From Macropodus opercularis (lineage: Eukaryota; Chordata; Actinopteri; Anabantiformes; Osphronemidae): a DNA stretch of 64,000 bases. Location: positions 15,670,001 to 15,734,000 of the forward strand of contig CM061109.1 in assembly GCA_030770545.1 (NCBI GenBank), read 5' to 3'. A model generated the notes under the pieces. The model did not search any database. It had not been told where the DNA came from and was given only the letters and a program-made list of their open reading frames with translations. Positions 10,871 to 22,300 of the stretch are shown one piece after another. Numbering within the stretch: position 1 is the stretch's first letter; each line of letters starts with the position of its first letter. The position numbers and the translations under genes were made by a program.

Positions 10871-13306
10871 ATGCCTCCTCTCCCTGCCCCCTTATTCCTG
10901 TCTCTGCTACAGCTTGTAATAGTTACGTATGTGAGCGGTGGCACATACTATGGACACAAACAACACCCTCAGCAATATCAGCCAATGCAGCACCTCCAAC
11001 ACATTGGCATGGGCAAAGAAGGTTTTCCCCAGCAACAGTACCTGGGCAAAGAAGTGCCCTATATGCAGTATCCCCACTACAGGAAGGAGCTCCCACAGAT
11101 ACCGATGCTCAAAGGCAAAGAAAATGCTCGTAAAGGAGGAGGATATAAAGGCGGTCAGGACAAAGGTGAGATATTCAGACATTCACCAAATGTGATGCCA
11201 CCTGAAATGTGATTATTTGAACTTTGAGTTTCTTCAAGACCCAAAAGATAAATATTTTTTACATTATTATATTAGTTACAACCAACCGAATGTTCACTGT
11301 GTGTTCTTATTCTTTCTGTGTGAACCAGACTTATGTCCATACATTTTTTATTTCATTAATCTCTCACAGGTCAGACTATCCCTAGTGGCGCTGAAGGAAT
11401 TCCTCAAGGAGAACCAGGACCAGCTGGGCCCCCTGGACCACAGGGGCCACCGGGGCCTCCAGGACCTCAAGGGAATGGACAGCCAGGACAGGTAGGACCA
11501 CCTGGACTTCCTGGTCCACAAGGAGTACCTGGTGTGGGAAAACAAGGTTTAGCAGGACTTCCCGGAAAACCAGGTGAAAATGGTGTAGCTGGGCCACAAG
11601 GAGAAATGGGACCTAGGGGTGAGGAAGGACCTCCCGGACAAGCAGGGCCTCAGGGTCCCCCAGGACCACCTGGTCTACCAGGAATAGGTAAACAAGGCAT
11701 AATTGGATTACCAGGTCAACCTGGTCCAAAAGGGGAGCCAGGTCACAAAGGTCTTCCAGGATTACCAGGATTACCAGGACCTAAAGGCGACAAAGGTATA
11801 GGTCAACCAGGACAACCTGGTCACAAAGGACTTCCAGGGCTTCCAGGACCAGCTGGGCCAAGAGGGCTTCCTGGTTTTGGAAAACCTGGGTTGAATGGAG
11901 CACCAGGCCCGCAAGGACCACCAGGACCGAAAGGACATGCTGGTGAGCGAGGACCAGCAGGACCACCTGGTGAAGGAGGAGCGCCTGGTCCACCAGGACT
12001 ACCTGGTCAAGGAAAACCAGGTCAAAACGGCCTGCCAGGACAACCAGGCATGCCAGGTGCAAAAGGTCATCCAGGATCTTCAGGTTTGCCAGGTAAGCCA
12101 GGACTGCCTGGATTTGGTAAACCAGGACTCCCAGGCCCAAAGGGTGACAAAGGTATGAGTGGACCAAACGGACCTCCAGGACAAAAAGGAGATAGAGGAC
12201 ATGGGGGATTACCTGGTATGATTGGACCTCCTGGACCAAACGGACAACCAGGTCTCCCAGGTCCTATGGGACCACCAGGAGGTTTAGGTGCACCTGGTCC
12301 TAAAGGAGACTGTGGAGATGGAGGGCCTAAAGGTCTTGATGGAGCCAAGGGTGATCCCGGCATGCGTGGGCTACCTGGTAAGGATGGCCTTCCTGGAGAA
12401 TCTGGAGAACCAGGGCCAAGAGGTCCACCTGGACCAATTGGTGCCAAAGGGGAGGGTGGACATAAAGGTCTACCTGGTAATCCTGGTCCATTAGGGCTTC
12501 CTGGGCCAAAAGGAGAAACTGGATTACCTGGTGAAATTGGACCTCAAGGTCCCAAAGGAATTCCAGGGATAGATGGTGCAGCAGGACCAATTGGGCCTCC
12601 TGGTTTTCCTGGGCCAAAAGGAGATAGTGGTCCTCCTGGTGTACCAGGCGTTGCAGGTGAGGGAAGCCCAGGTCTTCCTGGTCCTATTGGACCACCAGGA
12701 AAAGAGGGTCCATCAGGGCCTGCTGGACAACCAGGTCAGCGTGGCCCTCCTGGGCCACCAGGTCCACCTGGAGTACCTGGTCTTTCGCCAGAGATGTCTG
12801 GGGTATTGTCTGAGATGGGTCCTGCACTTGATGGAGTAAAGACTGGTGGTTATGGAAAGAAGGGCAAATATGGAGGCAACGGAGCAGAAGTGATGGGTGC
12901 CAGTGGGCTGGAAATGCCGGCATTTACAGCAGTAGCAACAACTCCCTTTCCACCTGTGGGAACTCCAGTTGTCTTTGACAAGCTCTTGTACAATGGTCGC
13001 CAAAGTTACAACCCCCAGACAGGAATCTTTACCTGTGACATGCCTGGCATTTATTATTTTGCTTACCACATCCACTGCAAAGGAACTAATGTTTGGGTGG
13101 CTTTGATGAGGAACAATGAGCCAGTGATGTATACATATGATGAATACAAAAAGGGGTTCTTAGATCAAGCATCAGGAAGTGCAGTATTACCTCTCCAACC
13201 TGGGGACACTGTGTATATTCAGCTTCCCTCTGATCAGGCGTCAGGACTTTATGCTGGGCAATACGTGCACTCATCCTTCTCTGGGTATTTGTTATATCCA
13301 ATGTAA
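10871..13306 (+). CDS. col8a1: Collagen type VIII alpha-1 chain
   Basis: Short-chain network-forming collagen of basement-membrane-like matrices (Descemet's membrane, vessel walls), secreted as trimers. There are two coding exons: 10871-11165 and 11370-13306 (phase 1 junction; donor AAAG|GTGAGA, acceptor CTCTCACAG). The product is 743 aa, against 744 in human as I recall it. The ATG at 10871 lies ten bases after the exon start and begins a signal peptide (PLFLSLLQLVIV core). Residues about 25-100 form a His/Gln/Lys-rich NC2 domain. The Gly-X-Y helix then carries the family's G-x-G-K type interruptions (GVGK, GIGK, GFGK, GQGK). The C-terminal NC1 is a C1q-like trimerisation domain (key motifs MPAFTA, LLYNGRQ, YYFAYH, ending SGYLLYPM). 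The NC1 is close to COL8A1, which distinguishes it from COL8A2 and COL10A1. Odd point: one cysteine inside the helix at residue 413. The paralogue (a or b) cannot be decided here. Confidence 0.97.
11370..12790 (+). other. col8a1: col8a1 triple-helical (COL1) coding region
   Basis: One uninterrupted exon encodes the whole Gly-X-Y domain, as is typical of collagens VIII and X. The DNA is strongly biased to GGN-CCN-type codons (CCTGG, CCAGG repeats), so spurious long reading frames appear in other frames and on the minus strand across this interval; they are composition artefacts. The helical repeat ends near the codons for GVPGLSPEM, before the linker to the C1q domain. Confidence 0.9.
12900..13303 (+). 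other. col8a1: col8a1 NC1 / C1q-like domain
   Basis: About 134 codons encode the C1q/TNF-like jelly-roll that nucleates collagen VIII trimers and supports hexagonal network assembly. It carries the landmarks of the family: the aromatic opening (EMPAFTA), the NYNPQTGIFTC-like strand (here SYNPQTGIFTC), YYFAYHIHCKG, and the terminal GQYVHSSFSGYLLYPM. Two cysteines (in FTCDM and HCKG) match the family pattern. The stop TAA is at 13304-13306. Confidence 0.93.
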
Positions 13307-14805
13307 AATCATACAGTGCAAACCAAGAAAGGTGACAGTGGAAAAAGTAGGACAATATTTTTTTACAATGTAAAACATGATAACATTTTTACCTTAGACT
13401 GAACAGAGTTACTTGTGTAAAGTCGGCAGGAAATATGGATAACAGTCTGAACATACATCAGCTCTTTTACTGTAAACTCCCACATGCTGAAGAAATTGTT
13501 TCTTTTAGAGTGGAATTTAGAAAAAACACATCAAAGTTGGTTCTGCATGTGTACATGATTGTCAAAAATCCACAAGAGGTCAGTTAGTTATTAGGTATGT
13601 GTACCACCTCACAGCTGGCATCTTCCCTGAGTGGCGAAGAATGTATATTGAAGTAGGAAACATGATGACAGTATGGCAGGAAATGTACATGTTGCATACC
13701 TTGAATAAATATTAGATTTGCCTCCAAAGTGATAAAGACAATAACTGAAAGGTTTGCATTATAGTTTGGTATGTATGTAAAAGTACATGATTGTGTACAA
13801 CTGGATTTATAAAAGAGTTATTTCTGGTGTTGGAATAAGTATTTGGTGGTACTGTTATTAGCCTATTAATGGCAAAGTGATGGAAAATGAAAGTGTTGAA
13901 AAGGGAAGAATGTGAGGGTCAAAAGTGAATAATCACACAGATTACATGTTGCCTGACCAAGTGTGTCAATCAAGGAATGTAGTTTTAATGTTGTTTTTTA
14001 ATGTTTGCGTGTAGGTTTACAGAAATAATGCTGTCAGGAAACATACACACCATTTTGCCTGTAACTATGGAAACCACTCTCCATGATATATTCAAGCCCA
14101 TTTTGGGCTCCATAAATGCATAGGTGTCCACCATAAATGTGTGGGTGAACCATCATGTATGTCTCACATGGTACAGTAAATGTCAGAAAGCACATATTTC
14201 AACAACAAAATAAAACTTAACAAATAAACAGTGTTTGGGGCAAAATTCAGATAGATTTAATGATTCTATATTTGACATGTTTAATTTCAAAGCAAGGTTT
14301 TTTCTATAAATTACGAGTTACCTGATCTATTCTTATTTTACTAGTAATTTAAATATCAGTTGATTATATTCTTTAACTATTTTGTAAGTTATGATTTCAT
14401 ACATAATGCATTTGTAGTTGTCTTGGAAATTACAGATATGTGCAAGAGCGCGTCAAACTGAGGAATCTACTTGAATAGAACAGTGGCGGCTTCTTGGTGG
14501 CTTCATTTATAGTGAACTGTGTCTGTGTTACTGTTTAGTTTTACAATAAATGAACTCAAGGCAAGCAACTGTTAAATGTTACCAGCAAAACATAAAAATG
14601 TTGTAATAATTTATTATTTTAACAGCCAATGGCCTACATCTCAACAACAGACTTCCAATATAAAACCTTTTAAGGAAAAATAAATGTAAATTTCTCTTTC
14701 ACAGTGGTGCTAAATATTATTGTCACTGTAACCAAAGAATTTGTGTCTGTGTTTGTTTATTATCTGTGTTGTTTTTCTAAATAAAATTTGGTTAATAAAA
14801 CAGAT
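13307..14805 (+). other. col8a1: col8a1 3'UTR with several poly(A) signals
   Basis: AT-rich, non-coding sequence directly follows the stop codon. AATAAA signals occur at 14209-14214, 14545-14550, 14780-14785 and 14794-14799, so alternative 3' ends are possible; which are used cannot be told from sequence. A further AATAAA near 15200 could extend the UTR. Confidence 0.6.
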
Positions 14806-15397
14806 TTCACGTGCATTTTTCTAAACTAACAACAAAGCAGGTAAGAATGAACATATTACCTAAAAACCACTGAACCACTATATATGTCATTTATTTCTTT
14901 TAAATTAGCTTTTTTTAGCCTTGAGTGCTACACCGTATAGGGAATCTGATGTGACCGCAGCTAATTCATATCGGATCATTATGTAAATATAAACAGTTCA
15001 GGATAAACAATGGCTTCATTGAAATCACAGTTTAAGTGGAAACAGCTTTGACTGTCATCAAAAGCTTAAAGGGCTCTTTTAATAACTGTGTTGTATTACT
15101 GGTGAAAGTTAAATTGAATTGAAACAATCTTATCTTAGTTCATCTGTTATCCTTTAAATGTTGAATAGACCATATGTTCTTCTCCAGGCATTCTTCAAAA
15201 TAAAATGATTAAATCTTCACAAAAATGCATCTGTTGTTTCGCTGGTGTGTTATGGGGAGAGAATTTGTGTTTAAAACCAAATTTGAATAAAAAAGGACTT
15301 TACATTTTTGCTTTTTTTTTGACTAATACTAATAAACATATTTTTAGCATACACTGAGGCTGGTGTCGATGGCTGGCGGAAACCATGAAAAACGGAG

Positions 15398-15405
15398 TGA
15401 CGTCA
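15398..15405. promoter_or_regulatory. jagn1: CRE palindrome TGACGTCA in the jagn1 promoter
   Basis: A full consensus cAMP/ATF response element sits in the GC-rich, CpG-containing stretch just upstream of jagn1. ATF/CREB factors bind this octamer, and ATF-family factors act in ER-stress responses, which would suit an ER gene; that link is inference. Confidence 0.6.
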
Positions 15406-15475
15406 CGCTTTCAGCTGGGCGTGGAGGAGAGGTGCTGATGCTGCGGTAGAGGTAGGGTTTTCTCGGGCGGTTTTA

Positions 15476-15486
15476 TGCGCATGCGT
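15476..15486. promoter_or_regulatory. jagn1: NRF1-type site TGCGCATGCGT in the jagn1 promoter
   Basis: This matches the palindromic NRF1 consensus (YGCGCAYGCGC) typical of TATA-less housekeeping promoters. It lies about 75 bases downstream of the CRE and about 100 bases upstream of a putative non-coding exon donor (GTGAGT at 15589 or GTAAGT at 15595). Confidence 0.6.
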
Positions 15487-15499
15487 GCAGCTGTTAGCA

Positions 15500-15594
15500 A
15501 CATCTATTGAGCGTCCGTTTTGTTCAGTGTTATTTGGCGTTAACTATTTCAGCAAGCAGTGCTTAACAGACGCGAGGAAATACGCACAGTGAGT
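15500..15594 (+). other. jagn1: Likely non-coding first exon of jagn1
   Basis: The coding exon begins after an acceptor at 16143 (TTTTGTTTTGTCAG), so an upstream 5'UTR exon is required. Two overlapping good donors, ACA|GTGAGT (15588/15589) and AGT|GTAAGT (15594/15595), lie just downstream of the CRE/NRF1 promoter elements. The 5' edge is approximate. Confidence 0.45.
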
Positions 15595-16155
15595 GTAAGT
15601 GCTGACAATGCGTCACACGTGTTCATGTTGTTGGTAATGATCGAAAGCCCAAATCACACGGCGTGTTAATGTGAAAGCAGTGCTTTATGTGTTAGCAACC
15701 AGGGCTAACGCGCTAGCCTGCTTCAAATCAGTTCAACCGCGCGTCTGACCTGCCTTAAATGGTTATTTTAGCACGTCGGTTTAATAATGAGACACACGTT
15801 TGAGGTATTATAGTTGAATTCATGCCATTTAATCGAGCTTTCCAATGTGATGTATCCTTTCTGCAATGCAGCTTATATTGTAATAAGCTAATACTTCAAA
15901 TAGATAAAAGTGTGTCACCAGCTCATTGTTTACCAGATGAGTTTATTGTCAGGAAGAATATTAATAATACAAAACATTTTCTATTTTTCTAACACATTTA
16001 TAGTTTATAGTTCTGATGGTGAGGATTTGTTGCCTTTCTATGTTTTATGGGGGCAAATTAATCTTTAAATCGTTTATCACTGTTTCTTGACATAGACCAC
16101 TTCATCAATGAGCCTATACACTGAAACAGTTTTGTTTTGTCAGGTTTATCTCAGA

Positions 16156-16831
16156 ATGACATCCCGTGTAGGTCCCAGAGCCACTTGTGTCAATGGAAGT
16201 GACTTTAAACACAGAGAAAGGGTGGCTCCACATTATCAAATGAGGCAAGTATACATTAATTCTGTAGTTCATTAAATATAAAACCTGTCTTCAGCTCAGC
16301 TGTATCTTTTGATGCTTATATAAAAGTTATTCTTTTGATTCTCTGAATGTATATGTCCTTTTTTACAGTGCTTCTCTGAAGTCAGAGGTGCGAAAGTTAA
16401 ACTTGGTCCATCTTCTCATCTGGGTCCTGTTGGCAGCACAGGTCATGGTCAGCCACTTCAGTCTGGTGTCACATGACACAGTGTCCATGCCATACCAGTG
16501 GGAGTATCCCTACCTGCTCAGTCTCATGCCTCTACTCTGCAGCAGCTTGTCATTACCAAAAAACAATATCAGTTATCTGGTTATATCTATGATTAGCTCA
16601 GGGCTATTCTCTATAGCACCTCTGATTTATGGTGGAATGGAGATGTTTCCTGTAGCGCAGCAGCTATATCGCCATGGAAAGGCCTATCGATTTATTTTTG
16701 GCTTCTCTGCAGTTACAGTTATGTACCTTGTCATGGTGGTCGCTGTTCAAGTGCACGCCTGGCAATTATATTACATGAAAAAGCTATTAGACTCATGGTT
16801 TAATGCCACTCAGGAGAAGAAGAAGAAATAA
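16156..16831 (+). CDS. jagn1: Jagunal homolog 1 (ER membrane protein)
   Basis: Four-pass ER membrane protein of the early secretory pathway; human JAGN1 loss causes severe congenital neutropenia. Coding exons are 16156-16244 and 16369-16831, joined in phase 2, giving 183 aa, which equals the human length. The N-terminus has the family's short cytosolic segment (GSDFKHRERVAPHYQMS); the second exon holds the conserved core (MPYQWEYPYLLS, NNISYLV, SSGLFSIAPLIYGGMEMFP, LYRHGKAYRF, QVHAWQLYY) and ends in a lysine-rich tail (EKKKK) fitting ER retrieval. The intron begins with GC, not GT (16245-16246): only ATGAG|GCAAGT keeps the conserved Y-Q-M-S junction in frame. The ATG is the first one after the acceptor. 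Confidence 0.96.
16245..16368 (+). other. jagn1: GC-AG intron of jagn1 (124 bases)
   Basis: The donor reads AG|GCAAGT and the acceptor TTTTTTACAG. The alternative GT at 16249 would put three extra exon bases plus a shift before TGCTTC and break the jagunal frame. GC-AG introns are a minor U2 class with otherwise strong donor matches, which this one has. Confidence 0.85.
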
Positions 16832-17630
16832 TGTAGTGAAGAAAGCTGGAACTGGGCAACACTGTCTTTTATCTTAAGTTATACATAATATAATTTCAAT
16901 ACATTTTTTAGGCCATTAGTTTTATTATTTTGAAATTAGAAGAAATTAGAGTAGATGTGATAAAGAGTGAGCTGTACAATTTACAAGGATCATAGTTTTT
17001 GCCCAGTCGTTTGTTATGTCACCACTGTTATTTATAATAATCTAGTCAATGCAATCAGGAGAGGCATCAAGTCAACATCCGTAATCATGGAAATTCAAAC
17101 ATCTAGCAATCATCTAGTCATCTTCACGGTAAAGGTATAGTCATATTAGATGTTGTTAATGACCATGCCTTCATTGTCAAAGGGGGATCATGGTTTCAAC
17201 TGAATAATTGTAAATGTGCTAAATGTATTACAACAATGAAGGCACCAACCGTTCTAATATGTATAGTACAGTGAAAAGGATTTAGGCTCTTTATATTCTT
17301 CTCTGTTACACGTTGTTATCAGTGAGCCTTTGACCAGGAAACCACTGATTCTATCCATTCAGTGTCAAATATGTACAGCAACAAGGACAAGGAGTACTGT
17401 AATAGGTGGTATGGCCAGACAAAGGAAGTTGTTTTCTTTGATGCAGATGTGCTGATGTTCTCTCCTTTTTTGTCTACCTCCCATTTTTCCTCAAAGAAAT
17501 AACACTGACAAAACACAAGAATCTGTTTTCATTTATCTTAATTGAACGCCAGAAAGTCTATATACTAAGGCTTTGTATAAGATTGTAATATGCATTGGAA
17601 ACCAAATAAAAGCATGGTGTCTAACTTTAA
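16832..17630 (+). other. jagn1: jagn1 3'UTR
   Basis: AT-rich non-coding sequence ends with AATAAA at 17605-17610. No open frame of interest is present. The predicted cleavage point falls only some tens of bases before the GC-rich tfg promoter. Confidence 0.65.
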
Positions 17631-17691
17631 ATGCAGCCTTTGCTCATCCTAATAAAACGAGTTAGCGTAAGCGCACTTTGGCCGAATGATC

Positions 17692-17705
17692 TGCGCGTGC
17701 GCGCA
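17692..17705. promoter_or_regulatory. tfg: NRF1-like GC palindrome in the tfg promoter
   Basis: TGCGCGTGCGCGCA resembles overlapping NRF1 sites. It is followed by TGACGTAG, a CRE-like half site near 17725. These elements precede the presumed tfg first exon and fit a TATA-less housekeeping promoter. Confidence 0.5.
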
Positions 17706-17759
17706 ACGAATGCCACGTACTGGTTGACGTAGACAGACCGGAGGACTCTTCCTGATGCT

Positions 17760-17849
17760 GGCCCGGATCAAGCAAGGCTAGCTAACGCCTTTATTCTTCA
17801 CAGTTTAGGGAGCGTGTGAAACGCAGCGTGGTCTAGTCTTCAGATTGAG
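17760..17849 (+). other. tfg: Likely non-coding first exon of tfg
   Basis: The tfg start codon lies after an acceptor near 19289 or 19303, so a 5'UTR exon is needed. A donor GAG|GTAAAC at 17849/17850 lies about 150 bases downstream of the NRF1-like sites. The 5' end is approximate. The roughly 1.4 kb after it (17850-19290) is presumed intron and shows no exon. Confidence 0.5.
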
Positions 17850-19316
17850 GTAAACTAGTTTGTTCCTTCGTGTCGCAGTTGCATTGTGGTTTACATTTTG
17901 CGTCTAGGTCGTCTCTGTGTCATTACTGTTTAACTGTTATGCTTCAAGCTAGCAAGCTAAGTGACCGTTAGCCTGCTAATGTGACGAGCTAACGCTATCT
18001 CGCCCAAACAGGTGTCTAGAATGATTTATAGAAAGTCATTTATAAACAAAGCGAGAGACCAGTCTTTATGTAAAGAAACGTTGCGTGCAAACACCACTAA
18101 GACAAAAATGTGTTGTCCTACGCAGCTCAAAGGTATAGTAAAGGCAGCTAACTATGCTAGAAGTTACATAGGAAAGCGCTTTTACTAAGTGAAGCTACAA
18201 AGTGAAATAAAGCGAGACCGCGTCTCATGCAACCATTAGATGGTTGGCGTTAACTAACTGTATTGTGGCTTTTATTCAGAATGTGTTCATAATGTATAGC
18301 AGGTTAGCATCCGTTTGTGAACTGCTCTTTAAAGGCCACTGACAGATGACTTTGCGATTGAGCGTCGATACTGTCAGTGTCAAGATAGATTACACGTCTG
18401 TGACATTTGAAATATTAGATCTCAGTGCAGCAAACACTAATGCGGTAGAGATTATCTCTAGAGACCAGGGAGGAATTAATTGTTCTCCCTATTTATTGTA
18501 ACTAAGCTAAAGGTTAGCAACCACAAAATCCCTAGCATCCAGCTAATTATTGGTCTGGCCCGGAGCACATCGAGATTTCACTGTAGTAAGTACGTGTTTC
18601 AGATGTAATTATCAGCAGGTAACGTAGTTAATCCAACAGATCATTATTCAGAGTTATGTAGTCACATGTTAATCTATCGCCAGCTGGTATAACATCACTA
18701 AATTGATCTACTGGGTATCGATTGCATAACAACATAATCTGGGAGTTTCAAACAAATTATGTCACTTTTTTTTTTCTTAAAGACCCTCCCAACGTGGCTC
18801 AAAGCTTTAGTTGCCTTATCAGACTGTTTGATATTTAGGTCAAAGATCTCTAGTAGCACGGAATAGTCTTTGCCACCTCACAGGATGGTGTGTGACCCTT
18901 AGACTTAATGTTACGATGTTTATAGTATTTCCCAGACATGCTGCTTTACTGCTTGATCAGATATAGTCAAGTGTGACTTTCTCCTACTGTTTGTAATTCT
19001 AGAGGCTCTGAACTTGTTCATCTTAATAATACACTTAAATCGCCTGTTGCTGATGTCACTCCAGTTTAACATTAATCAACTCTGACACAGCAGAAACATA
19101 TATGAAACAATACAAATACCATATAAAGACAGGGGTGCAGTGCATATAAACACAAAGAGTTAAGTCTTTTATTCATGATAATCTTTCACTGGTAATATAT
19201 TACTAGAATTGCAACATATGACTTGCACTTGAAAACTGTTTCTTTGTTTATTGTCTGGCGTGGTACACTTCTCTGATTCTGTTAAATAGTGGAGACATAA
19301 CAGGTCGGACAGCACC

Positions 19317-22300
19317 ATGAACGGCCAGCTGGACCTGAGTGGGAAGCTGATCATTAAAGCCCAACTGGGTGACGACATCAGACGCATTCCTATCCATAAT
19401 GAAGACATAACTTATGATGAGCTGGTGCTGATGATGCAGCGTGTCTTCAGGGGCAAGCTGCAGAGTAATGATGAGGTTACCGTCAAATACAAGGATGAAG
19501 GTGAGTCAATTATTTTTGTTATGGTATCGTAATGTTCTTTAGATTAAATCATTTGCCCACCGGTGAATCATCTGGTTTCTGTTTTCACTTTTTACAGATG
19601 ATGACCTCATCACCATCTTTGACAGTTCTGACCTCTCCTTCGCTATCCAGTGCAGTAGAATACTCAAATTGACTTTATTTGGTAAGATTTAAGACATTTA
19701 TTTTATTTTGTCCTCTGTCTAAATGTACAGTGATGGACATAAATTGTACCCTGCTGAATATAGTCTTCAAGCCTGTATCCTCATTTTGTTTAACAGTAGG
19801 ACATGTAGCCCAAAAAAGATGTACCGGTTGTCCAACAGTTTTCACATCAGCTGTTTCAGCAGCGAGTCACTAGAGGGCAGTCCAGTTCATGTTTAAACTA
19901 CAAGCCTAAGTGAGGGTTGTCACTCCCTTCTGACTAACTCTGAGAGGAATGCATCTGCATCTCTGGTTCAGCAAATGAACAATGTGGGAGACAGAAACCT
20001 TTGTGCCAGTTTTACTGGTTTTTACATAATGTAAATTATGTCCCATCCCAGCTTAGCCCAGTAAGTCAGTAGTCCAGTAGCAATGGGTAGGTAATGGAAT
20101 TGATTCCCAAATTAAGATTTTAGGGGGATGTAGAATTAGAAATATAGTTTTTTGCAAACCTATTGTTCAATCTGTTATGACCACACCATACTGTTTTTGA
20201 TTTTGCCCCCATTATCAGCCAGTAAACTGCTAGATATCCTTTGTTTTCTTTAAAAAAAAAACTGTACTTCCTTCCAGTGAAAACTGTGTCCTGGCTCATC
20301 ATCACATGGCATAACATCACGTGGAATTTATATCTTCAAACATGTGTCTAGATCCAAAGTAAGCGAGTGTAGATAGTTTCTCAGTGCTGCATCTCGTGAC
20401 TCCCTTTCTATCTGTTCAGCATTATCTACTCAAACACAGAAACTGTGTAAGAAAGGAATGTCTGCAGTCTGTATTCTTGCATTCAGCAGAAAATCTGCTC
20501 CTCAGTCAGGTTGTACTCTCTGTACTTTCAGTGACCTATGTGGTACATGTGATATGAGATGATGAGGAACATTTTGTTTCCTGTGGATGTGCTATGTATA
20601 AAACCATGCAATGATTTTAAATAATAATAATAATAATAATTAAATTAATAATAATTAATTTAAATCATTTAACACATTATCGGATTTTCCACTGATTTTA
20701 TCTTAAAATATAATCTGTCCACCAAGGATGCTGCATTTTAGAATTAGAAGAATAAACTGAATTAATATCAGCTGTGCAGAGATGGAGGAATGTTCAACTG
20801 TGCCACTTTCTTTAAGTAAATAAAGGTTTTGTGTTTATTTTACCTTTTTGCAGTGAATGGTCAGCCGCGGCCTTTGGAGTCTAGTCAGGTGAAATACCTT
20901 CGCAGGGAGCTTATTGAGCTCAGGAATAAAGTCAACAACCTCCTGGATAGCCTGGAACCCCCGACAGAGCCTGGTCTGGCTGCTACAGCACCTGAGAGTG
21001 GTACATACTCTAAAACACACACTGTAGTCGAGTAAATACTTTTTTTGTATCTTGATATGTAAGAATATAGAACACAAGCTTACAACTCTAACATGTGCTT
21101 ATGTACTACAGACTACAATTTTCCCCCATTAGCTACTTGCAGAGGCGCACATACAGCCCAGGAGACTGATTTAATTTAATTTAAGTTTTGTCTATTCAAA
21201 CTCTTCATCACACTAACAGGGTTTGTACAGGCTCCTTAACCAGTACCACACATATTCCACATGGCCACTGCCAGAATTGTAAGCCCTGTATTCCTCACAG
21301 ACACTCGAACCAGCCAGAGACAGTTTATAGGACTTAAGTCATTGTTTGTCACGTTTTAATAGGTTATTTTTCATATGTAGGGAGTTCTAGACTACGTTTA
21401 TGTACTAAAATAAACATAGCATACACACTGATTGTGGTCACTCACACCCATACAATTTAAAAGCAAATATAAGCTGTTCTCTTGCAGTCATAAATGTTAC
21501 CAAACTATTTTGCTAGATGCATTTGTGGACCTGAAAAGTCTGTTAGCCGTCTGCCGTAATTGTGAATCTCTGACATATAACTTTTATACCTTTTCTGTTT
21601 TCATGTTAAAACATGATTTGATTAGAGTCAAGAAATGACTTGGTTGTTGATCCTTTAGTTGGCAGTCCAGCACTATGCTGAGACAATGGATTTGCCACCA
21701 GTGGGTTTAGAAGCACTCTACTCCATTGGAGGTTTTTCAACGTTTTGTGACTCTGTTTTAAGAATCAGTGGATGGACGTGAAGGCAAAGTTGTGGCAGCA
21801 GACCCCACAGTGAAACAGGCCACTCCAGTCAGTGCAGCTAGCATGTCAGCGTTTGACCCATTAAAAAACCAGGACGAAGTCAACAAGAATGTCATCTCAT
21901 CTTTTGGACTGAGCGAGGACCAGGCTCAAGGTATTTCACAAGACAGAAGTATTTTGTCTTAATGTATATATGTAATGGATGGTTTTTAATCATTGCTGCA
22001 CGTGCATTTTTGTGAGTAGTCCCCCCAGCAGTTGCACCAGAGGAGCGCTCAGGGACCCCTGACAGCATTGCCTCTGCCTCATCTGCAGCCCAACCAGGAG
22101 TGGCCCCACAATCACAGGCTCCCTACGCTGGAGTACAACAGGGACCTCCAGCTAGCATGGATGGTGAGCCGCCTGCACACACAGCTACGGTTTGCAAGAA
22201 AATTGTCGTACATTTAGGTTTATAAATAATGACAGAGTTTTTGCGGCATTTGTTCTCCGAGGCAACTGAAGCAAGAACTGTGCCTCATGTTGCGCCCTGT

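Noticed and set aside
11781..12447. Long minus-strand and alternate-frame open frames under the collagen helix
   Set aside because: They arise from the GGN-CCN repeat composition of col8a1; they have no start context, splice sites or family resemblance.
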